A DNA stretch of 64,000 nucleotides from Arabidopsis thaliana (lineage: Eukaryota; Streptophyta; Magnoliopsida; Brassicales; Brassicaceae). Under the pieces are notes generated by a model, which ran no database searches, was not told where the DNA came from, and saw only the letters and a program-made list of their open reading frames with translations. Each line of letters begins with the position of its first letter. Within the stretch, counting starts at the first letter, position 1. The translations under genes were made by a program, and so were the position numbers. The DNA is taken from NCBI RefSeq assembly GCF_000001735.4, contig NC_003076.8:13209835-13273834 (forward strand), given 5' to 3'. Positions 34,723-47,000 of this stretch are shown here, piece by piece.

Positions 34723-36005
34723 TTAGTCCTTAGCAACATACTCAATCCTCCCTTCAACAGACCCATCTGGTTCACCTGCAAAAAAATTGTTGTAACAAAA
34801 ATAGAAAAAGATGTCAAACTTCTTGAAAAAGTTAGTATCTAATAAACAAAAACAAATTATCTAATGTCTTTTACATACATGTAACATGTTACATCAAAGT
34901 CTGGAAACGATTCCTCAATGAAGACCCTTAAACACCCATACTCGCTGATTAAGGCCTTAGATCCTATAATATTTGTTATCATTCTGTTGATTAGTTATAT
35001 ATCACAGGATTTAACATTTTAAGGTAAGAGACTAACATATTAACGAATTTCCACTAACCTTTAAACATAGAGGTTCTACAGAACCGGAGCACTGTAGTGA
35101 TTGGCTCGTAGTTGTAACTTTTCATACCAATAAGTCAATAAAACTTTGACAGAAAAGACTCACACGCACTCCCTCTAGCAACACAAGTTATGATCCTCTC
35201 ACTACAACCAAAGAAAATACAAATTTATCATACTACACATATATGTCTGTTCCTAACGAATTTCAATACCATTATACATCCATGATTGTTAACTCACTGA
35301 TTATCTCTGATGGTAAATATTACATATCTGGCCTCATAGTCTGTTTCCACTTCACGACAGCAATATGGAAAACTCGACATAGTTGAGACAGTTGTTATAA
35401 CTCCAATAGCATCTAACAATAACAGAACAATAAATCAGAATTAATCAAAATCTTAGTACTAAGGAATAACAATTCCAAGAAACCATATACTATATAATTA
35501 AGACTTATATTACCGACTACATGATCCTCAGATTCAGCATTGACTTCATCAGCATGGATGAATTTGAGAGAACTTTCTTCTGCTCTATCACTTACAGGCC
35601 ACATTTTAGTGTGCCACATAAACTCGATTTCATAATGAAAATCTGTGTACTTTGGTATTGTTGTTGCTCTCTTCAATCGAAAGTGTTGAAGGTAATACCA
35701 CTTTCCTTCAAATAGGTTAGTCTTAAAATTGTTCATATACTCGCCCCAAGGTATTCTAGCATCGATTTTGTTTCCCTGACTAAAAAGAGAACCATATAAA
35801 ATTCTTTGGAAAATAATAGAAAGCAAAAACCAGAATAACAATTCAAATATACATCATAGATACTCACCTTCACATCACAGAGGATCATGGTAGTAGGAGT
35901 TGGTTTGATCATAGACTGATTGTCCCAGATGCTTAATATTTTCACGTATATAACATGATTGTTCCTGTGTAAATTTAGATCTGGGATATAATTTCTCTCG
36001 GCCAT
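34723..36005 (-). pseudogene. RPA1-like (replication protein A large subunit, OB-fold) pseudogene
   Basis: Exons can be followed from ATG 36005 (YIPDLNLHRNNHVIYVKILS), through 35514-35745 (ARIPWGEYMNNFKTNLFEGK; then FHYEIEFMW), 35290-35400 (DAIGVITTVSTMSSFPYC), 35050-35200 (ERIITCVARGSA; then EPITTVLRFCRTSMFKG) and 34889-34970, to a last exon ending GRIEYVAKD at 34723. RPA binds single-stranded DNA during replication and repair, and plant Helitrons often carry RPA1-like genes. An in-frame TGA at 35135-35137 and one weak splice border show decay. Order and introns match the intact RPA1-like gene at 39091-41623. Confidence 0.6.
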
Positions 36006-36692
36006 TGGAAGTTTGGATCTTAATTTTAACAGATTTTTTAGAAAAGATAGATTGAGGGAAGTTAACCTAATATTGGTCTTATATATATATATATATTGAA
36101 GAAGCACGAGGAAATATGAATATAGATTCAGTGAATATAAATGAAAGGTTTCTTGCTATATATCCGTTCAAATCATTTAGTCAATCTCTAATTATATGCT
36201 AACCGATTCTGTAGCCAATCACCATATATTAAAGTCTTTTTGCTAATGATTGCTGATATGTTAAGTAGATAATGACAATAAAGTATTTGGATTCAACAAG
36301 AATATAAATAATGGTTGATTAGTACCAAAACACAGGTTAGTACCAAAACTTCTAAATGGAGAACTGAACATATAAGTCTGCTTTGGTGTGAACATCAAAG
36401 TTGAACATATGAGAACATGATTAAAAGTGTAGAGAAATAAAAACAATTTGAAATAGAGGTTCACTTGTAGTAATTTTAAATCAGTATCTAACCGGAACAT
36501 GTTGAATTGTTGCTTCTTTGTTTGCTTCAGCAGAATAATGTAAATAATCCTGTGACATTACAGATCAAATACTACTTGTTTGTTACTGTGTGGGGGGGTT
36601 TAACAACCATAAATGAAAGTATATAAAGTGAATAAAGGTTGATGAAGAATACCTTTCTCAAATGCTTGGAACATAGACTGGCAGCAATGTAA

Positions 36693-38697
36693 TTAGTCTA
36701 TGTTTTGGAAAACTTCCTTGAAAACAACGTTGGTTGTTTGCTTCTGAAGTTTACCATCTTTGTCTAGTATTAGGAATTTCAAACCCTTTTTAGAGGTAAC
36801 CCTAGACAAAGCAACATAAAGCTGACCATGGGAGAACACTGCTTTGGGCAAGTAAAGTCCTACATGTTCTAGAGATTGACCTTGACTCGTATTTATAGTC
36901 ATAGCGAATGCAACAGAGAGTGGAAACTGTCTTCTACGCATCTTGAATGGAAGTTTAGTGTCTGTAGGTGTAAGATTCACTGTAGGAATCAAAACTATGT
37001 GACCAATTATGTCTCCTGTAATAACTTTAGCTTCAACAATCTGAGTACATAGCTGCGTAATCTGAAGCCTAGTGCCATTGCATAGACCACCTTTAGGATC
37101 CAAATTTCGTAGTAACATAACAGGAGCACTGACCTTTAAACGCAAAGAATGGTTAGGCAAACCTGCTAACTTGATACTGTTTAAAAAATCTGGAGTGATA
37201 ACAGGATTGTTAAGTGAATTAGAATCTGTAGGATCTATGGAATCAGCAGATAGATAAATTCTTTCCTCGGCTGAAAAAAAAAACAAATTGAATGTATGTC
37301 AGTTGTATATTCAATAAAAAAATAGATTGCATATAAAGATTATAAACTTTAAACTGAAGAGTAAAAGTGCACTGACCATGCAACTGCTCTAGCAAATACT
37401 CATTGATTGTGTTTACGTCCTCATTCGTTGGTGCTAATATAGCTCTGCCTTGAAAGAATTTGGGATCAGTGATTTCGTGTAGGATTTTAGGATCTCCATA
37501 AATTTCATTGGTGATCGATTCTATTGGCTTGTCTGTGTTGGTAATCAACAAATCTTCTGGAATATCTATTATAGCCACACCGTCATTAGGCTCATTTATC
37601 CTACCATCACCAACAACCAATAACCAATCAGAAAACTCTTGAATTTTTTAGCTTCAGTTTCACTCAAATTGTTTGCTAGTAGTCTCATGTTCTTAGTCAA
37701 CTTTAACACCTTGCAGTGATCCCAAAGATACGAAGCATTAAGCGATGACATTACTATTTCTGCTCTCCCTGCACCATTAATTACTAGAAGCACCTGTCTG
37801 AAATCACCACAAAAAACAACAACCTTTCCACCAAAAACCTTGTTGTCTGTGTTTTTTATAATGTGGGAGAAAGATTTATCTAAAGCTTCAAAACAAAACC
37901 TGCTCATCATTGGTGCTTCATCCCATATAACTAAAGACGCTTCTTTAACCAAATTTGCCAAATCAGACTTTGGTTTTATCTTACATACAGAGAACTCATC
38001 AGGATTCAATGAAATACCAAACCTTGAATGTGCAGTCCGACCACCTTCTAACAACAAAGAGGCAATGCCACTGGAGGCGACGTTAAGAACAATCTGATCT
38101 CTACATCTAATAGCAGCAGACAAAGTTTTCCAAATAAAAGTCTTCCCTATACCTCCAAAACCGTACACAAAAAAAGACTCCACCTAAATTATTAAAAACT
38201 GCCTCTGTAATCTCATTGTATACGCCTCTCTGCTCAGGAGTTAGCATTTGTTTCCATTCTTCATGCTTCTCTTTTAGGTTGGATTCACGATTATATCTTA
38301 ACTCCTCAACAATGAGTCTATTTGAATTATCAATACCATCTCTAGTAGGCTTAGGAAACTCATCAATATCTTCTAAGGTTGCTCCATTTGACAGCATAAT
38401 TTTCTCGAAAGAAACATATCTGGCCTCATAGTCGGTCTCACCCTTATTGCAGACATAAGGAAACCTCTTGATAGAAGAAACGCTTGCAACCACACCAATA
38501 GCATCTATGAAAACAAAAAATCAAAAGCTAGTTATTGTCTGCAGCAGAGTACTCAAATATAAACTCATGAAATGATCTAAAGAATTAGGATCGTTATAAA
38601 CATACCAGTAACATCAACAACATTGTCTGTAGCAGAGTCCTCAAGTTCATTGGGGAAAAGATAGTCTGTGAAATCAGATTTCACTAACTCTGACATT
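36693..38697 (-). pseudogene. Chimera of RPA-like OB-fold piece and Helitron PIF1 helicase, frameshifted
   Basis: ATG 38697 opens a short exon (SDFTDYLFPNELEDSATDN) followed by an exon encoding DAIGVVASVSSIKRFPYVC and TDYEARYVSFE. Both match the RPA-like genes on either side. The frame runs straight into PIF1-type helicase sequence (KIMLSNGATLEDIDEFPKP) near 38410. Helicase motifs follow: Walker A GFGGIGKTF, Walker B VIWDEAPM, GDFRQVL, the late [14 protein letters not shown] and YVALSRVTS. The helicase is cut in at least two places: an extra T in a T7 run near 38170, and a frame change near 37620. A short intron (about 37287-37375) is also present. The Rep half normally found upstream in Helitron RepHel proteins is replaced by the RPA piece. 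Confidence 0.7.
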
Positions 38698-39090
38698 CTG
38701 AACACTACAGTATAATGAAACTTTAACTTATTGATACAAGTATACACTAAAGTCATTCATTAAAAGTCTGAAGCCAGTCGAATACATATATACAACATGA
38801 AATGGTAAGTTTCTTTGGACCCTCTAACTGTAACGTTATAACTGAGATTGCATGTTTTCATATAGATGGCTACAAAATTAGTAATGATCGAACATATAAG
38901 CTTAATAGAATAATTTTAAGATTAACTCCAAAATTAAAGATGAAACATAATCCAAAACATGAAATCCAATAACTTTGAAAAAAAAACACGAACATAATCC
39001 AATAAAAAAAAAAAAAAAATTCAAAACATAGCTTCAGTGACCAAACACAATTCAAGAAGCATCACTTATTAAAAGAAATAGATAAGTAGA

Positions 39091-41623
39091 TCACTTGTTC
39101 TTCTCCACTTTGACCCTTACAGCAGCCATGTTCCTAGCCATCTCTTTCTTGACTTCTTGTTTCACCACGACAGTAGCTGGGACAAGTGCTTGGTCATTCT
39201 CTGTTTCAACAGGAACCATTGATGTTTTGAGTTTAGTTGGAACAGTAACTTCTTTTGAATCAGCCACCTGCAGATTCAAGGCAACTCCATGTTCAGCATT
39301 CTTAGATAAAGACTTTTCCAAGTCTAATGGTACAACACACACCTTCTTTGAACTTGAAGAACCTTCCGAGCCACTCGTTTCTCTAGCGTAAACACGCTTT
39401 GAAGATGGAGTCGTAGAGTCTGGCGATCCATTACCATTCTCCAGCATAAGTAGAACCTACAATATATAGAGTTAGAAATTGCCAAAACTCTTATGAACTT
39501 TATGATTGTAATGAAGAATGTAACTTGATATGTTGTGTGAAATACCTGATCACTAGACACAATGGATGCAGGGTTCACATGTTCAGCAGAATCCTCTAGT
39601 AACTGTTTCTCTAGTAGTCCATCTTTCAGAAGCACCTTTGAAACCTTATAGATTTCTTTTCCATCCGAGATGTTGTCTTTCTCAACCCACACCAGAAACA
39701 GAAATGTCTTACCAATCAGATTCTTTACAGAATCAGGAAGATCTTCTGGATCCTCAATCTGGAAGAGTGTAAATAGTTATTTGAGTTCTCTATATATTTA
39801 TATGTCAGTATACATAAAGTAGACACGGGACAACTTTAAGAAACATACCTCATTAACAGATCCATTAAGAACAGAGGTTGCAGACTCGCCAATGATCTCA
39901 AAGCAAATTGAATCAAACAGAACCAATTTGGCTTCACTAGTGCTATCCATAACCTTTGCATAGATCATGTACCTTGCATATAATAAAATTTTACGAACTT
40001 AATTTCCAAGCTATACACACAGTTCCAATAAAATATTTCAAAGTAGTATGCTATGTAAATATAATCTTCAAAGAAATGTATTTACCTAGAGACCACATTG
40101 GTTACAACAGACTTGCAGGTGTCACACCAGAATTTAGGCTTCTTACCCTTGTTGTTTACTCCATTAACACCAGCATGAATATGATTCACTTTCTTATTAC
40201 ATGTCTTGCAGCTGATGTAATACCAAGCCCAATCCGTATCAATTGCATAGATTGTGCACAAAACTCTGACTTTACCAACCTATATAAAATATCAGAACAC
40301 ATTAGATACTGATGATAGTTAGATTTCTAAACTTTGAGATAAGTTAGCTGAATATAACCTCAGTCGAGCTAAGCAGATCTTCAATGGTATTCCTTGTGTA
40401 TACACTGTAGTCAATCCTTTTGACTGCAACCATCTCAAAACGTGGGACTCTTGTACGGTACACACAAATAGCACCATCATTTGGAAGTCTGCATTTGGAT
40501 AAAAAGATGATCAATAGCACATAAAGAAGTCAACTAAAAGTAGATTGTGTTGAGAGTAGATGCATTTACGTTTGACTGAAATGGTGAGCTTCAGGGAAGT
40601 CTGGATTGACATGTACTTGTGATGCATCAAATGAGTTGGATAAACTCTTCACACCAGCAGTCTCATAACATTTAAGTGACCATAGATCATGCAGTATGGA
40701 AAGAAAAGGAATAGGTACAAAGAAACTGAATATACCCTTGTAACTCTTAATTTTGGCAAAACGAATGAGAAAAATCACATTCTTTCCCTCAGATTCCTGA
40801 CATGCTCTGTAAACCTGCTGAGCGTATGTTCCCCACAAAGTAACTTGCATTCTCTCATCCCTATGAGAACAAATGAATCGAAACAAACACTTTCTTTGAT
40901 AACCAATAAACAAATAAGATCGCAATAAACTAATAAGATATAGACATTACATTTGATCTCTGATCTCAAAGTCAATCTTTGTTGTAGGCTTATTGTTAGC
41001 CTCGAGTTCCTCCAACTCACCAACAGTAATGATTTGGCCAATAGCATCTGCAGTGAAACATGACTGTGTTCATAATCTAATGATAGCAAGTGAATGGAAT
41101 AAAGCAAAAATATAATATAGAATCGGAAAACTCACCAACCAACATGTGAGGGTTAAGCTCACCACTCTGGATTTTTGAAAATGGCGCCAAAGTCAAGAAG
41201 TTGGAGTCAGAGACAGAAGCACAACCCATGACTTCAGTTCTAACCTGGAACGCCATCTTGTATAGATGGTTGGTTGGGCGAAACTGGCTAGACGCATAGG
41301 TAAGACGAAAAATCTCAATGAAGACCCATTCGCCAACAATAAGCTTGTGAACAAACTTAGAAACCAACTCCTTCTTCACGGTAGCATGCATTTTTTTCCC
41401 TTATGACAAAGACAACAGAAATCTATATTAGCACTTGTGTATATGTAAACGTAAATTTTGCATAGATAACAGTAGTTCTTACATATTCATCAGAGATGAC
41501 CAACTCAATGGTTTCACAGGTGTTGCTTGTGTACTGCTTCCAAGAGTGAAGAATCTTGACCTGGACTCTCCATGCGTTTTTGTAAGGCCTCACGTCTTTA
41601 AGGTATGCGAATGTAGCAGCCAT
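39091..41623 (-). CDS. RPA1-like single-strand DNA-binding protein, Helitron cargo
   Basis: A multi-exon gene. Recognised exons are 41483-41623, 41136-41399, 40951-41047, about 40736-40860, 40575-40654, about 40375-40490, then zinc-ribbon and C-terminal exons down to 39091. It has three OB-fold regions in RPA1 order (VQVKILHSWKQYTSNTCETIE; WVFIEIFRLTYASSQFRPT; VTLWGTYAQQVYRAC) and the DBD-C-type zinc ribbon CKTC...CDTC. The tail is Ser/Lys-rich with a basic end. The role is inferred: single-strand DNA binding during Helitron rolling-circle transposition, or a host-derived RPA copy. No stop was found in the exons. The intron at 40655-40735 is 81 bp, has lost its acceptor AG (it reads TG) and is open throughout, so retention would add 27 residues. 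Confidence 0.65.
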
Positions 41624-42640
41624 TTCTCAAAATGTATAATTGCTTTGATCTCTCGTTTGCGGTGTGAGTGATGATGAAATGAAATGATATGAGAAGCGTA
41701 TTTATAGTAGCCGAGTGAATCTTTAAACATTTATTTGCAAAGATTTAGAGCGTAAATTCTTTAGAAACATAATGATTCTGAATGGTTTAGAATAGGAATA
41801 TGCTTGAGTATCATAAGTGCAAAATAATAATCGAAATGCCGTATTTAGATTTTGATTTGATTCTGAATCAAACTGTCGAGATATGGTAGATGCATTTGCC
41901 CTTATTTTTACGCTTGTACATTCAAAACAGAATGATTTGGATGGTTTAGAAGATGGAATATTGCGTGATTTAGATTATGTCTTGACTGGCAAGCGAATGT
42001 TAAAAGATTTTGTAGTTAAGGTGATATATGTAAATCAGGAAACAGAATTGCTATGAATGAGGAATGGAGAAAATAGATGATTGAATCGGATAGAATTTTG
42101 GGAAGGCAATAATCCATAACAATTTGGATAATATTATAGTTGGCGAAATTTAATTTTCGAGGTGATATATTGGAATTTGGAATTGATGATGATTTTTAGA
42201 ATGTGTAAAAATATATTGACTATACCATATGTAAGATTATATGATATATTGAGGAATTAATGCATGATTAATAATCGTTTAACTTATAGAAATGTGATAT
42301 CGAAATATGAATATTTGGTAAGAGTGTAGTAAATATTTCAAGATTTTGGAATGAAGTAAGTAAAGATATGGTTAGTTATTTGGTTGTTCGGATTTTTTAG
42401 GAAATATTATTTCGTGTAATATTGAATTAGTAGAGTTTCAAGGGATTAATGTGTGCAATTTATGAGGGTAGTACTTAACAATTTATATGTTTAGGCAAGT
42501 AATTAGTGCAATACGTGAATAGTTGAGCAAAAATTTGGTTATTGTCCTAAAGAAATATCTTGTCTGATTGATTTTGTAGGGACTAAACATACAATATCGA
42601 AATTGAAAAAGGATTTTTCGGCACAAATCGTCCCCAAAAA
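41624..42640. other. Helitron 5' region, no gene seen
   Basis: AT-rich DNA upstream of the RPA1-like gene, probably its promoter. No recognised coding sequence, repeats or Rep domain. Confidence 0.5.
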
Positions 42641-42652
42641 AGTATATGCAGA

Positions 42653-42975
42653 TAATAAAAGCTTATAAAATACAAACATCTTATAAAAAGCTTATAAACA
42701 TCTGATAAAAGACATCTTATAGACATATTATAAAAGCTTATAAACATCTTATAAAAAACATATATACATCCGATAAAATATTTATAACATCTCATAAAAG
42801 CTTATAACCATCTATTAAAAATATTAAGGTTTATAAAACTTATTAAGTAATACAAAAGCACTTCTTTACATCTAATAAAAAAATCTTATGTTATTAAATT
42901 TTATCATAAAAAGGTTATATGAGAAAATCTTATAAACATCTTATAAAAGCTTATAAACATTTGTTTTGATCCTGC
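42653..42975. repeat. AAGCTTATAAACATCTTATAAAA satellite, right part
   Basis: Continuation of the array at 33657-33921 on the other side of the Helitron. Units of about 20 bp (AAGCTTATAAACATCTTATA) with frequent decay. Confidence 0.75.
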
Positions 42976-43498
42976 CATTCTTATAAGCTTTTATAACGCT
43001 TCTTCTAAAAAAAAACTATGGGTCTATTTTTCTACTAATCAACAGCGAGTTTGAGAGTATTATTCCTCTAGATGCGAAGCTTTATTTTTCCAAATAATTT
43101 TTTTTTTGTTCCGCGTTACGTTCCTAGATGGAATAAACTTTTTTACAAGTTAATGTAATTCGATTTTCTGAGACTAAAGAAGTTTGTTACTTTGTTTTCC
43201 ACCTTAGTAAGCTTAAGTTAGGCTTTTGTTCTACCTTAGTCACATTTGGCACTTCTATTAAACACACCAACAAAGAACTAAGACCAAATTACAAAATAAA
43301 ATCGAATTTGTTTTGCAATTGGTTTGGTTTAAAAATGTTTTCAAGCGAACTAAACAAAATCGAACCGAAGTAAAATTTTAAAGAGACTTTAGCAAAATTA
43401 TGGGAAACTTTTGTTCTTCGAAGACTTCATTGTGCATTCCACTCCTTATACAAGTAACCACTCACTAGGACCTGCACATTGCAAGTCGATAACTTGTT
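42976..43498. other. Spacer, no gene seen
   Basis: Downstream of the FBD pseudogene on the minus strand; contains its presumed 3' UTR. No element recognised. Confidence 0.4.
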
Positions 43499-43842
43499 TT
43501 AGAGTTTCATCATCTCCGCAATAACTTCAGACACATCATGGACTCTGAGTTGTGTAGGAGCATTCTCTTCTATATAGATCTTTATATCCTTCAAACATGA
43601 AAAATAGTATAAGAAATGCTTTATCATGTGCATCTCTTTCATTGTTCCTTGAAATTCATCAATCTCTAACACTTTTACTGGACAAGATGTGAGTGAACGA
43701 CCTTTGTCCTCTCGAGAAACGCAGTCACAAGCATCCCCACATTTATTTGTAACATGGTGCAAGAGACCCTAAAAGCATAAAGGAAACAATAATCAGTTGT
43801 GCTATAATCTAAGAACTCTATCTCTGTTCACGTTTGGCAAAT

Positions 43843-43847
43843 GAGTT
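43843..43847. repeat. Copia target-site duplication GAGTT (left)
   Basis: GAGTT at 43843-43847 matches GAGTT at 48676-48680, immediately outside the two LTRs. Confidence 0.85.
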
Positions 43848-44017
43848 TATTACAAGATAAGGATTGAGCTGAGCTAGAGAGAAAACTTGTTAAGATTTTT
43901 GATTCTTATTTCTTAAAGAGTAAAGTGTACAACAATTTCCTTATATACAATTGTTCTAACTTAACCAGTCAATTAAAGTCTATTCTAACTAAACCGGATG
44001 GTATATATACTCCAAGA
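43848..44017 (-). repeat. Copia 3' LTR
   Basis: 170 bp. On the coding strand it starts TCTTGGAG and ends CTTGTAATA, not the usual TG...CA. It lacks a 10-bp segment present in the 5' LTR. Confidence 0.85.
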
Positions 44018-44024
44018 GTCCCCC

Positions 44025-47000
44025 TCAAGATGAGGCAAAAATATTATGAAGACTCATCTTGGACATAAGGTAAGAGAACTGATGCGGAAATAATGGTTTA
44101 GTCAAGATGTCTGCAACCTGATCCTCTGTCCGAACATGCAACATTCTGATGAGACCTTTATCCAAGCGTTCTCGAACTAAATGGCAATCGATCTCGATGT
44201 GCTTCGTTCGCTCATGAAAAACAGGGTTGGTAGCGATGTAAATTGCAGCGGTACTATCAGAGAAGACTATGGGGACTGACCCTGTGATGATCTTCAAGTC
44301 TAAGAGTAAAGAAGCAAGCCATACCATTTCACAGGAAGCCAAGGCTAATGCTCGATACTCTGCTTCAGCAGAAGATCTTGAAACAGTGGGCTGTTTCTTG
44401 GACCTCCACGTGATCAAAGAAGAACCAAGGAACATAGTTAACCCTGTAGTTGAACGACGAGTGTCAGGACAGGTTCCCCAATCAGAGTCTGCAAAGCCTT
44501 TAAGGGTAAGGTCAGGATCAGAAGAGTAGAAAAGTCCCTGTCCAACTGTACCCTTAATATATTGTAAAACTTTGTAGACTGTAGTCAGATGTGAAGTCCG
44601 TGGAGCAGCTGAGTATTGACAAAGCTTGTTCACAGCGAAAGTAATATCAGGCCTTGTTATAGTGAGATACATCAGCTTCCCCACCAGACTGCGATAAAAC
44701 TCACGATCCTCCAACAATTCTCCATCAGCCTTTGAAAGTTTCAGATTTGGAACCATGGGAATAGTAGAAGGCTTGCAATCCAACATTCCAGTGAAAGCAA
44801 GAAGTTCCAAAGCATACTTACGTTGACAAATGGATATGCCTGCAGCAGTCCTAGCAATTTCCAGACCCAAAAAGTACTTCAAAGGGCCAAGGTCACGAAG
44901 CTTGAAACTCTCCTTCAGAGCATTGGTTAACTGAGCTGCAACACCCTCTATTGTGCTAGCAATAACAATGTCGTCTACATAGACCAAGACAGCAAGAAAC
45001 TCACCACCAAAGCAGCGAACAAACAAAGTGTGATCTCCATGTCCTTTAATAAAACCCAAATCCAACAGACAATTAGAAAATTTCAAGAACCATTGACGAG
45101 ATGCTTGTTTGAGACCATAAATCGTTTTCTTGAGTCTTAACACAACATTCTTTGGCAATTGGTCCCCCTTATTGTCTGCATAACCTTCAGGTAAACGCAT
45201 ATATATATCCTCCTCCAAATCTCCATTCAAAAACGCATTAGAAACATCAAGTTGAGTCAAAAACCACTTCTTAGATGCAGAAATCTTAAGCAACATTTTA
45301 ATAGTAGCCATTTTTGCAACCGGAGAGAAGGTGTCAGTATAATCCAAACCTTCTTTCTGAGTGTACCCCTTAGCAACCAGCCTAGCCTTATGCCGCTCAA
45401 GACTCCCATCAGCATGAAACTTCAGAGTAAAAATCCACTTACAACCCACTGCCTTCTTTCCTTTAGGTAAACTTGTAACCTCCCAAGTGTCTTTCTCTTC
45501 CGTCGCACCAATTTTCGTATCAATAGCATCACACCACTCTTTAGAATCCTTTGCCTCAGAATATGATTGAGGAATTGGAATTTTAGTGATGTTATTAATG
45601 TATAACAAGTGAGAGGGAGAGATTTTTGAGTAGGAGATGAAAGAAGAAATGGGATGAGTGACTTCATTGTTTAAAGAATAGCAATGATAGTCATTTAAGT
45701 GAGCAGGAAGTTTGCGTGCTCGATGGGAAGAAATTTGTGTTGATGGAGAAATTTGTGATGGAGAGGGAGAAATGGAATTGGGATTACCTCAGGGCAAAGA
45801 ATCCATTGGTGTGACAAGGGATGGAGAGTCAGCAGAGTGTGGTGATGCCATTGGAAAGACTGTCTCATGAAAGGTAACATTTCTGGAAATGAAGACTTTA
45901 TTGCTTTCCAAATCCATGATCTTGTACCCTTTGTAGCTAGACGGTTAACCCAGAAAGATGCATGCCCGAGCTCTAGGCTGAAACTTGTGACGTTGAGTAG
46001 GAGAAGTAGAACCATAACATAGACATCCAAAGGTGCGAATCTGCTCATAATCAGGTTTCTTACCTGTAAGAACCTCAAATGGAGTTTTATTAGAAAGCAA
46101 TTGAGATGGTGTTCTATTAATAAGAAACACAGCTGTCAATATGCAGTCTCCCCAATAAGGTAAAGCAACCTTGGATTGAAACATCAAAGCTCTAGCAACG
46201 TTGAGTATATGTTGATGTTTCCTTTCAACCACTGAGTTCTGTTCAGGTGTCTCAGGACATGAATGATAAGAAACTATCCCTTTAGCCTTGTAAAACTCAG
46301 TAAATTTCAATTCCTGTGCATTATCAGATCGAACTGCCTTAACTTTGACGTTGTACTGATTCTCTACACGGGTGACAAAAGCCGGAAACACACTAAGAAC
46401 CTCAGATTTAGTCTTGAGTAAGTAAACCCAGGTAGCTCGTGAATGATCATCAACAATGGTCAAAAAATATTTAAAACCATCAATAGTCTCCACTGAAATG
46501 GGTCCCCAAAGGTCTATATGTAATAACTCAAAAGTTGAATTACAAATATTGTTTGAAGACTGAAAAGACAACTTCTTCTGCTTAGCCAAATGACAAATGT
46601 GACAATAAGCAGATCCTTTATTCTTGTGTTTAGTAGTCCTCAAAATGTCTGAAATAGCATCCAGTCTTGAGTAAGCTGGATGTCCCATCCTCATGTGCCA
46701 TAAACTAACATCCACCACCGCATTAACAGAGACTGAATCCAATGGAGGTGTAGTATCCAACACATAGAGGTTGCCAATGCGTCTACCTCTGCCAATTCTC
46801 AGGTCCTTGGTAAGATCCTGTATTTCACAACATGACGGATCAAAGATCACTCTTGAACCAATATCTGAAGTCAAACTACTGATGCTGATCAGATTCAAAC
46901 GAAACTCAGGGAGAAATAAAACATTTCGAAGAAGAATGTTTTCATTTATCTGTACTGAACCCACTCCACTGATTTTAACACGTGATCCTGTTGGGAGATT

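Larger units (their letters stand above)
33922..42652 (-). mobile_element. Helitron, 8.7 kb, carrying RPA-like genes and a partial helicase
   Basis: On the minus strand the 5' end is A|TCTGCATATACTTTTTTGGGG at 42652. The 3' end is a GC hairpin (33933-33950, CCTGCGGT-AC-ACCGCAGG) followed by CTAG at 33925-33922 and then T. Identical satellite DNA on both outer flanks supports both borders. Cargo from 5' to 3': RPA1-like gene (39091-41623), RPA-PIF1 chimera (36693-38697), RPA1-like pseudogene (34723-36005). No HUH Rep domain is visible, so it cannot be autonomous. The stretches 41624-42652 and 33950-34720 hold no gene. Confidence 0.75.

Noticed and set aside
33922-42652. Idea that the RPA genes are ordinary host genes and not Helitron cargo
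   Set aside because: Both Helitron termini and the interrupted satellite flanks enclose them, and Helitron helicase sequence lies between them.
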